Source: Clostridia bacterium (GTDB lineage Bacteria; Bacillota; Clostridia; Oscillospirales; Acutalibacteraceae). Taken from it: 5,187 bases of DNA. A program made the translations under genes and the position numbers. Under the pieces are notes generated by a model. The model saw nothing but the letters and a program-made list of their open reading frames with translations. It searched no databases and was not told the origin of the DNA. Where the stretch lies: NCBI GenBank assembly GCA_900769375.1, contig CAAGGN010000183.1:1-5187 (forward strand), in the 5' to 3' direction. Shown here piece after piece: positions 1-5,187 of the stretch. Each line of letters begins with the position of its first letter. Positions within the stretch are counted from its first letter, which is position 1.

Positions 1-1158
1 AAATCTTTCAAAGAAGAGTCCGTATTTAATGGGATCAACCCCCGTTATTCCTATGCAGTATGCGGCTAAGCTTCCTGCGCCGGAGCCACGACCTGGACCT
101 ACGGGTATACCGTTTTCTTTAGCGAAATTCACAAAATCCCAAACTATGAGATAATAATCCACATATCCCATTTTATTGATCACGGAAAGCTCGTAATCAA
201 GGCGCTCTTTTACGCTTTCCTCGGGAGCTTGTCCGTATTTTTTATAAAGACCTTCGTAACATTTTTCTTTGAAATAAAGGAAATGGTCCTTATCACCCGT
301 ATCAAAAAAGGGTAGTTTAATCTTACCGAATTCGAACTCTACGTTACATCTTTCAGCTATTCTTACGGTATTGGAAAGGGCTTCAGGCGTATCACCAAAA
401 AGCTCCTGCATTTCATCAGAATTTTTAAGATAAAACTCCTGCGTTTTAAATTCCATAGAATTTTCATCGGTGATTTTGCTACCGGTCTGAACACACAAAA
501 GCACCTTATGCATAAAGCTATCTTCTTTTTTTAAATAGTGCACATCGTTGGTAGCAACAAGCCCGATGCTCAATTCATTTGCCAACTTTTTGATAAGTGG
601 GTTAACATACTTTTGCTCAGCAATATCGTGGTCCTGAATTTCCAGAAAATAGTTATTCTGACCGAAGGTTTGGCGGTACCATAGAGCTATTTCTCTTGCC
701 TCATCGTAGTCATTTTTCATGAGGGCTCTTGGTATTTCACCTGCAAGGCAGGCCGAAAGGGCTATAAGCCCCTCGCTATGCTTGGCAAGTAGCTCTCTAT
801 CAACTCGGGGACGGGAATAAAAGCCCTCGGTAAAGCCCGCGGAAACAAGCTTGATAAGGTTTTCGTAACCTTTATTATTTTCGCATAAAAGCACAAGGTG
901 GCTATAATCTCCACCTTCGTATTTTTGCTTATCAAATCGGGATTTTGGCGCAACATAGACCTCACAACCAATAATGGGCTTTATCCCCTTTTTCTTGGCT
1001 GATTTATAAAAATCGATGGCGCCGTACATAACACCGTGGTCGGTTAAGGCAACCGCCTTTTGTCCCGCCTCCAAAACGGTATCCATTAGCTTTTCGATAC
1101 GGCAGCAGCCGTCAAGTAAGCTATATTCCGTATGCAAATGCAGATGAACGAACTCCAT
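1..1158 (-). CDS. dnaE: DNA polymerase III subunit alpha, N-terminal part (PHP domain and start of polymerase core), cut by left edge
   Basis: This is the replicative or lesion-tolerant C-family DNA polymerase, which extends primers in the cytoplasm. The frame is open for 386 codons from the ATG at 1158-1156 to the left edge; a full family member has roughly 1,100-1,200 residues, so about a third is present. The protein opens with the PHP domain: HLHLHTEYSLLDG at residues 5-17, TDHG at 39-42, GCEVY at 64-68, DYSHLVLL at 84-91, SACLAGE at 135-141 and NDVHY at 204-208. The palm then begins with GPGRGSGAGSL at 354-364 and is cut just after GLFFERF, before the catalytic PDID motif. The start has GAAGGG at 1170-1165, six bases upstream, and lies 17 bases after the whiA stop. 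The DnaE1 or DnaE3 type cannot be decided from this part. Identity is very secure. Confidence 0.97.
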   Translation of the reverse strand, partial: MEFVHLHLHTEYSLLDGCCRIEKLMDTVLEAGQKAVALTDHGVMYGAIDFYKSAKKKGIKPIIGCEVYVAPKSRFDKQKYEGGDYSHLVLLCENNKGYENLIKLVSAGFTEGFYSRPRVDRELLAKHSEGLIALSACLAGEIPRALMKNDYDEAREIALWYRQTFGQNNYFLEIQDHDIAEQKYVNPLIKKLANELSIGLVATNDVHYLKKEDSFMHKVLLCVQTGSKITDENSMEFKTQEFYLKNSDEMQELFGDTPEALSNTVRIAERCNVEFEFGKIKLPFFDTGDKDHFLYFKEKCYEGLYKKYGQAPEESVKERLDYELSVINKMGYVDYYLIVWDFVNFAKENGIPVGPGRGSGAGSLAAYCIGITGVDPIKYGLFFERF

Positions 1159-1164
1159 ACCGTA

Positions 1165-1170
1165 CCCTTC
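1165..1170 (-). promoter_or_regulatory. Ribosome binding site of dnaE
   Basis: GAAGGG lies six bases before the dnaE ATG, inside the 17-base gap after the whiA stop. It supports this start. No promoter or terminator fits in the gap, so dnaE is probably read through from whiA. Confidence 0.75.
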
Positions 1171-1175
1171 TTTCT

Positions 1176-2069
1176 TTATTTTTTAACGTCCTCATATATT
1201 TCCATAATCTTTTTAAGACGATGATTAAGTCCCGAAACCGTAATCCCTTCCTTTGATTTTTTGCAAAGCTCGCGAAGAGAAAGCGAAGGATTTTCCATCC
1301 TCAATTTTGCCGCTTCAAGGAGGGGCTCGGGTAAGCTTCCAAGAATATCTCTTTTAATCAAATACTCTATGGCTTGACGCTGATTTATAGAGGCCTCAAC
1401 AGTTCTTCCAATATTACCGCTATCGCAGTTTCGGGCCCTATTGGTATTATTTTTAACACTCTTGATTATAGAGGTTTCAATAACCTCCAAGCTTCTTGCC
1501 GAGGCGCCCATAAGGGCCAACAAATCGCTTATGGTTTCATTCTTTTTTATATAAACGACGAAGCCCTTGCCTCTTGTAGAAATATGGGCGTCGATATAAT
1601 GCTCGGAAAGCAGAAAACAAAATTCTTCCGCAAGATTTTTTTCTTTTACGGGAAAATCCACTCTATATGCGGTGTCGGGGTCAGAAAGATGACCGCAGGC
1701 GAGAAAAGCGCCTCTTATAAAGCTCGCCGCGCAACACTCACGCTTAAAGTTTTCTTTATTTATTTTACCCTCATATATACCAAAATCCACCGAAGCGAGA
1801 ATTTTAAGTCGATCGGCCTCGCTTTTTACACTTGCTACGTATGTTGGTCTTTTACCCCCGCCGCAGCTGATTGCGCAGTCGGCTCCGTAAACAGATTTAA
1901 GCAGATGCGCATAAAGCTCTGCGGTTTTTAAATTCTCGGTTTGCATTGCTATTTTATTTATGGAAAAAGACCGACTAAACAGCAAAAAGCCGTAGATTAG
2001 CGGTTGTTTGCAGCATTCAGACGGTCTGATTTTGGCGAGTTCGTTTTTAATGTCGATATTAAACGACAA
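1176..2069 (-). CDS. whiA: WhiA family DNA-binding protein (division/sporulation regulator), probable TTG start
   Basis: WhiA is a DNA-binding protein with a degenerate LAGLIDADG homing-endonuclease-like fold and a C-terminal helix-turn-helix. In actinomycetes it is a sporulation transcription factor; in Bacillus it affects cell division and chromosome segregation. Counting from the TTG at 2069-2067 the product has 297 residues. The N-terminus MSFNIDIKNELAKI fits the family's MSF..E.K.EL opening, with the typical CC pair at 19-20. The core shows RGAFLACGHLSDP at 119-131, ETISDLLALMGA at 178-189 and NRARNC at 210-215. The C-terminal helix-turn-helix covers about 261-288 and includes SLSLREL and SGLNHRLKKI. 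A longer reading from GTG at 2078 adds three residues, but AGGAG at 2082-2078 would overlap that codon; it is eight bases from the TTG. rapZ lies just upstream and dnaE follows. No catalytic endonuclease role is expected. Confidence 0.95.
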   Translation of the reverse strand: MSFNIDIKNELAKIRPSECCKQPLIYGFLLFSRSFSINKIAMQTENLKTAELYAHLLKSVYGADCAISCGGGKRPTYVASVKSEADRLKILASVDFGIYEGKINKENFKRECCAASFIRGAFLACGHLSDPDTAYRVDFPVKEKNLAEEFCFLLSEHYIDAHISTRGKGFVVYIKKNETISDLLALMGASARSLEVIETSIIKSVKNNTNRARNCDSGNIGRTVEASINQRQAIEYLIKRDILGSLPEPLLEAAKLRMENPSLSLRELCKKSKEGITVSGLNHRLKKIMEIYEDVKK

Positions 2070-2077
2070 ATTTCTCA

Positions 2078-2082
2078 CTCCT
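2078..2082 (-). promoter_or_regulatory. Ribosome binding site that decides the whiA start
   Basis: AGGAG overlaps the rapZ TAG stop (2083-2081). It is eight bases from the TTG at 2069, but its last base is the first base of the GTG at 2078, so it cannot serve that codon. The overlap with the rapZ stop suggests translational coupling between rapZ and whiA. Confidence 0.8.
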
Positions 2083-2935
2083 ATTTTTTGATATCTCTAT
2101 GAAGAGTGTTAACGTTATAGCCCTTCTTCAAAAGATGCTCATAGATAAGCTCGGCAAAGGTTACCGAACGGTGCTTTCCTCCCGTACATCCGAAGGCAAT
2201 TATCAGCTGACTCTTACCCTCTTTAATATAAAGAGGCACTGAAAAATCAAGAAAATCCTTAATTTTACGGGCAAATTCTTCACTTTCGGGGAAGCTTAGT
2301 ACGTATTCGCTAACGGGGGCATCCAGTCCTGTTTTTAATTTTAAATCCTCTATGTAGTAAGGGTTTGGCAGACATCTTACGTCAAAAACCAAATCGGCAT
2401 CAGCATCTGCTCCGTATTTAAAACCGAAAGATTTGCAGAGAATTTTAAGCCCGTTATTATCGCCGCTTAAAAATATATCAGCAAGCTGACTTTTAAGCTG
2501 AGATACGGAAATCAAACTGGTGTCCACCGTAAAATCTGCTTTTTCGCGAATATTCTTAAGGGTTTTTCGTTCACTCTTAACCGCCTCGGAAACCGAAAGT
2601 CCTGTATCGCAAAGCGGGTGTTTGCGGCGGTTTTCCTTATATCTTCTCAATAAAACCTTATCCTCGGCATCAAGGAAAAGTATTTTATAATCTATTTTTT
2701 TCTCTTTAAGCTTTAAGAGGACGTCTGATATTTCATTAAACATTTCGCCGCCGCGCACATCGGTTACGATAGCCATTTTTTGAAGGTCTTTACCGCCTCT
2801 TTGGGCAAAATCCACGAAGACGGGTATTATGGCGGGCGGAATATTATCCACACAAAAATATCCCATATCCTCAAGGGTATTGGCGGCAAGGGATTTACCT
2901 GCACCCGACATACCCGTAACAATAAGCAAATTCAT
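2081..2935 (-). CDS. rapZ: RapZ/YvcJ family nucleotide-binding protein (RNase adapter family)
   Basis: This is a P-loop NTPase of the RapZ/YvcJ family. In E. coli RapZ directs RNase E to the small RNA GlmZ and so controls glucosamine-6-phosphate synthesis; in Bacillus YvcJ hydrolyses nucleotides and affects competence. The Firmicutes role is less clear, so the RNA-adapter function is inferred only by family. From the ATG at 2935 the protein has 284 residues, the usual length. Walker A GMSGAGKS is at 8-15, VDNIPP at 29-34, DVRGG at 59-63, FDVRCLPNPYY at 184-194, GCTGGKHRSV at 249-258 and the terminal HRDI at 279-282. An in-frame ATG at 2956 would add seven residues and overlap the murB stop, but it has only weak upstream complementarity. 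The ATG at 2935 has a strong GGGGGAG site. The gene sits between murB and whiA, with no yvcK after it. Confidence 0.95.
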   Translation of the reverse strand: MNLLIVTGMSGAGKSLAANTLEDMGYFCVDNIPPAIIPVFVDFAQRGGKDLQKMAIVTDVRGGEMFNEISDVLLKLKEKKIDYKILFLDAEDKVLLRRYKENRRKHPLCDTGLSVSEAVKSERKTLKNIREKADFTVDTSLISVSQLKSQLADIFLSGDNNGLKILCKSFGFKYGADADADLVFDVRCLPNPYYIEDLKLKTGLDAPVSEYVLSFPESEEFARKIKDFLDFSVPLYIKEGKSQLIIAFGCTGGKHRSVTFAELIYEHLLKKGYNVNTLHRDIKK

Positions 2936-2941
2936 TACCGT

Positions 2942-2949
2942 CTCCCCCT
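2942..2949 (-). promoter_or_regulatory. Ribosome binding site that decides the rapZ start
   Basis: The purine run AAGGGGGAG has GGAG ending six bases before the ATG at 2935. It lies inside the seven codons that a start at 2956 would add, so it favours the shorter protein, which begins directly at the family-typical strand before Walker A. Confidence 0.75.
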
Positions 2950-2952
2950 TCT

Positions 2953-3858
2953 TCATTCTTCACCGACGAATATTACCTCGGTTTCTAAATTTACACCGTC
3001 GTTTTTCTTCACAATCTCTTGAATCTCTTTTATGAGGGCTTTAACGTCCTCACTTTTTGCATTTTGGAAATTTATAACGAAGCCCGCGTGTTTTTCGCTC
3101 ACCTTGGCTCCGCCAACGCTTTTTCCTTTAAGACCGTTCTTTTCAATAAGAGCCCCTGCAAAGTGGCCCTCAGGTCGCTTGAAAGTGCTACCTGCACTTG
3201 GAAATTCCAAGGGTTGCTTATCCCTTCTTCTTCCCATAAAATCGGCCATTTTAGCGTTGATTTCATCCTTTTTACCCTTATGAAGCAGGAAGCTAACCTC
3301 GGTTATAATCAGTGCTTCCTTTTTAAATATGCTTGTTCTGTAACCAAGCTCCATCTGCTCTTTATTAAGGGTTACGGTATTGCCACTCTTATCGATGCAT
3401 TTTGCCCACGATATACAGTCGGCAATTTCGCCGCCATAGGCACCCGCATTCATATAAACGGCTCCCCCGACGCTTCCGGGGATACCAAAGGCAAATTCAA
3501 GTCCCGAAAGTTCTTTATTGGAAGCCAAGGTGCAGAGTTTTTGGAGATGCAGCCCTGCGCCGCAGATAACCGTTTCTCCCTCAAAGCGAACAGAATCCAG
3601 TCCACTCGTATCCAGCACCAGACCCTTGATTCCCTTATCCGAAACCAAAAGGTTAGAGCCCTTGCCTAAAACAAACAAGGGCTGATTATATTCCTTCGCT
3701 TTGCATATACAGAACGCCACCTCCTCGGCGGTTTTTACCTCTGCGAAAAATTCCGCATTGCCGCCGATTTTAAAGGAGGTTAATTCTTTTAAGCAAACGC
3801 CTTCTTTTATAACTATATTTTTATCGCTAATTGCTTTCAAAAAGGATTTCTTATCCAC
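2953..3858 (-). CDS. murB: UDP-N-acetylmuramate dehydrogenase (UDP-N-acetylenolpyruvoylglucosamine reductase)
   Basis: MurB is the cytoplasmic FAD enzyme that reduces UDP-GlcNAc-enolpyruvate with NADPH to UDP-MurNAc, the second committed step of peptidoglycan synthesis. The product has 301 residues, typical of the shorter Bacillus-like type II enzymes. SFKIGGNAEFF is at 28-38. The FAD-binding segments are LGKGSNLLVSDKGIKGLVL at 64-82 and GIPGSVGGAVYMNAGAYGGE at 125-144. The expected active-site residues are visible: Arg174 in GYRTSIF, Ser224 in SAGSTFKRP (general acid for the flavin reaction) and Glu294 in LETEV. The start is GTG at 3858-3856, with AAAGGG at 3871-3866 seven bases upstream. 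The TGA stop lies 17 bases before the preferred rapZ start. The gap to the upstream ROK kinase is 28 bases. Nothing suggests loss of function. Confidence 0.97.
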   Translation of the reverse strand: MDKKSFLKAISDKNIVIKEGVCLKELTSFKIGGNAEFFAEVKTAEEVAFCICKAKEYNQPLFVLGKGSNLLVSDKGIKGLVLDTSGLDSVRFEGETVICGAGLHLQKLCTLASNKELSGLEFAFGIPGSVGGAVYMNAGAYGGEIADCISWAKCIDKSGNTVTLNKEQMELGYRTSIFKKEALIITEVSFLLHKGKKDEINAKMADFMGRRRDKQPLEFPSAGSTFKRPEGHFAGALIEKNGLKGKSVGGAKVSEKHAGFVINFQNAKSEDVKALIKEIQEIVKKNDGVNLETEVIFVGEE

Positions 3859-3865
3859 AAAAACA

Positions 3866-3871
3866 CCCTTT
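3866..3871 (-). promoter_or_regulatory. Ribosome binding site of murB, supporting its GTG start
   Basis: AAAGGG lies seven bases before the GTG at 3858. It sits in the 28-base gap between the ROK kinase stop and murB, the longest gap in the window. The rest of the gap is A/T-rich, and I see no paired -35 and -10 boxes or hairpin. Confidence 0.7.
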
Positions 3872-3886
3872 AATTATTTGTGAAAA

Positions 3887-4849
3887 TTATTTGTTATGAA
3901 GGTTGCAAAGATATGCGGCACCGATAATGCCGGCATCGTTTCCAAGTGTAGCCGTTCTTATAGAGGTTTTGAATTGTGCGTCACCGCGGAAATAATTTTC
4001 CTTATCAACCATCTCCACCAAGGGCTTAATAAGGGTATCGCCCTCATGGGAAATACCACCGCCGATACAAAGCACTTGAGGTTGGAATATATTAATCGAA
4101 TTTATAAGGCCTATGCCAACGTATCTGATATATTGGTCAACAACCTCTTTGCCCGCTTTGTCACCCTTTCGCATAGCATCAAAGGAGGTTCTGCCGCTTA
4201 CCTTTTCAATATCTCCGCCTACCATTTCCCACATAATGCTATCTTTATTTTCCAACATTTTGGCCTTGGTCTGACGGATGAGAGCAGTAGCAGAAGCATA
4301 CGCCTCCCAACAACCCTTTCTTCCGCAGGTGCAGTCCTCACCATCCACCTGAATAGCGGTATGACCGAGCTCACCGCCTGCAAAATTGGATCCATAGAAG
4401 AGCTTACCGTCAATAATAATTCCGCTTCCAACGCCTGTTCCAAGGGTTATTGCAATAAAATGACTAGTGCCCTTACCTGAGCCGGCTAAAAACTCACCGT
4501 AAGCGGCGGCGTTAGCATCATTATCAATAAAGAAATCCTTGCCAACGCGCTCTTTCAGCATATCACTTAAAGGAACATTAACGAAATTAATGTTATTTGA
4601 ATAAGGTATAAAACCATTTTCGGGGTTGATAGAGCCGGGCGCTCCAACACCCATATAATCTATATCATCGATGGTTAACCCTGCATTTTCAATGGCCTCG
4701 AAGGTAACCTTGGCCATATCGTCAATTATTTCCTCGGCGGGACGGGGACAGTTGGTTTTTGTCTTTGCAGTTGCAATAACATTATAATTTTCGTCAACAA
4801 CACCTGCAACGATATTTGTTCCACCTAAATCAATACCTAATTTATACAT
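3887..4849 (-). CDS. ROK-family sugar kinase, probably glucokinase
   Basis: This cytoplasmic kinase probably phosphorylates glucose with ATP at the entry to glycolysis. The 320-residue product has normal length for a ROK sugar kinase without a DNA-binding domain, so it is not a NagC/XylR-type repressor. The phosphate-binding motif DLGGTN is at 7-12, and IDNDANAAAYGE at 108-119 carries the predicted catalytic base Asp111. LGTGVGSGIIIDGK is at 136-149 and GGELGH at 158-163. The zinc motif CTCGRKGC at 173-180 supplies Cys173, Cys175 and Cys180, with His163 as fourth ligand. LGNDAGIIGAA at 302-312 closes the C-terminal domain. The ATG at 4849 has AAAGGAG seven bases upstream. Zinc-motif ROK proteins also include fructokinases, mannokinases and N-acetyl-hexosamine kinases, so glucose as substrate is an inference. 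Placement beside the HPr kinase end suggests a link to carbon control. Confidence 0.93.
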   Translation of the reverse strand: MYKLGIDLGGTNIVAGVVDENYNVIATAKTKTNCPRPAEEIIDDMAKVTFEAIENAGLTIDDIDYMGVGAPGSINPENGFIPYSNNINFVNVPLSDMLKERVGKDFFIDNDANAAAYGEFLAGSGKGTSHFIAITLGTGVGSGIIIDGKLFYGSNFAGGELGHTAIQVDGEDCTCGRKGCWEAYASATALIRQTKAKMLENKDSIMWEMVGGDIEKVSGRTSFDAMRKGDKAGKEVVDQYIRYVGIGLINSINIFQPQVLCIGGGISHEGDTLIKPLVEMVDKENYFRGDAQFKTSIRTATLGNDAGIIGAAYLCNLHNK

Positions 4850-4856
4850 AAAAATG

Positions 4857-4863
4857 CTCCTTT
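4857..4863 (-). promoter_or_regulatory. Ribosome binding site of the ROK kinase
   Basis: AAAGGAG lies seven bases before the ATG at 4849 and overlaps the TAA stop of the preceding frame (4864-4862). The arrangement favours translational coupling and excludes a separate promoter in the 12-base gap. Confidence 0.8.
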
Positions 4864-5187
4864 AAAATGCTTCGATTTTATTTTCTGTTTTTTGTTTGAA
4901 ATCATCAGCCATACCAAGACGTCCGAGAAGGTCTTCAGCCGCATTATAGCCAAGTTTCTTCTGTCGACTGTTCATTGCCGCTACCTCAATAATTACCGCA
5001 AGGTTACGACCGGGCTTTACGGGAATGGTAAGCGATGGAATATTAAGTCCTAAAAGCTCGGTTAGTTCTTTGATTTTCTCATTTCTTTTATTATTTGAAA
5101 ATTCGTGAATACCGCATATTAATTCTAAATTTTCACGGGCTGTAAGTCCTAATGCTACCGCAGTTTCTTGCGGAGAAACTGCTATTA
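4862..5187 (-). CDS. hprK: HPr kinase/phosphorylase C-terminus, in frame with an ABC-ATPase-like segment; partial, cut by right edge
   Basis: The frame is open from the right edge to TAA at 4864-4862 and gives 107 full codons without an internal stop. Residues ~49-107 (about 5041-4865) are clearly the end of HPr kinase/phosphorylase: PSLTIPVKPGRNLAVII at 50-66, then EVAAMNSRQKKLGYNAA at 67-83. HprK phosphorylates HPr on a serine when glycolytic intermediates are high and removes that phosphate when they are low, driving catabolite repression in Firmicutes. The Walker A and catalytic residues would lie to the right and are not seen. Residues 1-~45 do not look like HprK: the LFGAGA, E.W and YDRLG motifs expected there are absent, and the other two minus-strand frames are closed. 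Those residues resemble an ABC ATPase instead. The 12-base gap to the ROK kinase makes the HprK end a natural operon member. HprK identity of the C-terminal half is firm; the join is suspect. Confidence 0.85.
   Translation of the reverse strand, partial: IAVSPQETAVALGLTARENLELICGIHEFSNNKRNEKIKELTELLGLNIPSLTIPVKPGRNLAVIIEVAAMNSRQKKLGYNAAEDLLGRLGMADDFKQKTENKIEAF
5042..5187 (-). other. ABC transporter ATPase-like fragment (Q-loop region) joined in frame to hprK
   Basis: The first ~47 residues of the right-edge frame contain SPQETAVALGLTARENLEL at 4-22, followed by ICGIHEF and the lysine/glutamate-rich stretch ending KELTELLGL at 39-47. This is the usual pattern between Walker A and the signature motif of ABC-2/drug-exporter type ATPases: a Q-loop Gln (here Gln6), a hydrophobic 'LT.REN' box, then an amphipathic helix ending in LLGL. 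Walker A would lie off the edge. The signature and Walker B motifs do not follow, because the frame turns into HprK at about 5042-5059. The fragment cannot be a functional ATPase as joined. Assignment rests on motif memory only. Confidence 0.65.

Noticed and set aside
762..971. Minus-strand open frame of 69 codons inside dnaE
   Set aside because: It lies in another frame within the PHP-domain region of dnaE. The dnaE frame is open throughout and carries the conserved motifs.
1374..1931. Plus-strand open frame of 185 codons opposite whiA
   Set aside because: It lies codon-for-codon opposite whiA, so it stays open merely because whiA uses few TTA, CTA and TCA codons there. The product has no recognisable motifs.
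2081..2092. Possible -1 frameshift from rapZ into whiA at the A6 run before the rapZ stop
   Set aside because: A -1 slip would enter the whiA frame, but the run does not form a full X-XXY-YYZ slippery heptamer, and no downstream stem was seen. whiA also has its own well-placed ribosome binding site, so stop-coupled initiation is simpler.
3019..3669. Plus-strand open frame of 216 codons opposite murB
   Set aside because: It has the same aligned antisense phase relative to murB. The product resembles no family I know, and murB on the other strand has all its active-site motifs.
3859..3886. Possible promoter in the A/T-rich 28-base gap between the ROK kinase and murB
   Set aside because: TAATTA-like sequence occurs, but no credible -35 box sits 16-18 bases from it, and the gap is mostly taken by the murB ribosome binding site.
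3896..4480. Plus-strand open frame of 194 codons opposite the ROK kinase
   Set aside because: It is a codon-aligned antisense shadow of a clearly conserved kinase and has no motif of its own.
5160..5182. Perfect 8-base inverted repeat with a 7-base loop near the right edge
   Set aside because: It lies inside the ABC-like coding segment and has no T-run. A repeat of this size is expected about once by chance in a window this long.

Overview
This looks like a piece of a low-to-moderate GC Firmicutes chromosome, most likely an uncultured Clostridia member. The GC level is an estimate by eye. The support is AGGAG-type ribosome binding sites, GTG and TTG starts, and the conserved hprK / ROK kinase / murB / rapZ / whiA / dnaE gene order. 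Every real gene is on the minus strand, so transcription runs from the right edge to the left edge. No RNA gene, insertion sequence, CRISPR array, terminator or convincing promoter is visible.

Layout in the direction of transcription: (1) 5187-4862, an open frame cut by the right edge. Its last ~60 codons are the C-terminus of HPr kinase/phosphorylase, but its first ~45 codons read as the Q-loop region of an ABC transporter ATPase. (2) 4849-3887, a ROK-family sugar kinase, probably glucokinase. (3) 3858-2953, murB. (4) 2935-2081, rapZ. (5) 2069-1176, whiA, probably starting at TTG. (6) 1158-1, the first 386 codons of dnaE, cut by the left edge. Gaps are about 11 to 28 bases, and each gene from the ROK kinase to dnaE has a recognisable ribosome binding site. 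The set looks like one operon, with its promoter to the right of the window and its end to the left.

The genes join carbon control (HPr kinase, glucokinase), amino-sugar and wall precursor supply (RapZ family, MurB), division/chromosome control (WhiA) and replication (DnaE). This is the familiar Firmicutes 'rapZ-whiA' neighbourhood, although the yvcK gene usually found between rapZ and whiA is missing.

I found no convincing new biological system. The most notable signal is the in-frame join between ABC-ATPase-like and HPr-kinase sequence near 5042-5059, next to the right edge. It is more likely an assembly or amplification chimera than a real fusion. Smaller points are the TTG start of whiA, the missing yvcK, and a complete set of predicted metal ligands in the DnaE PHP domain.
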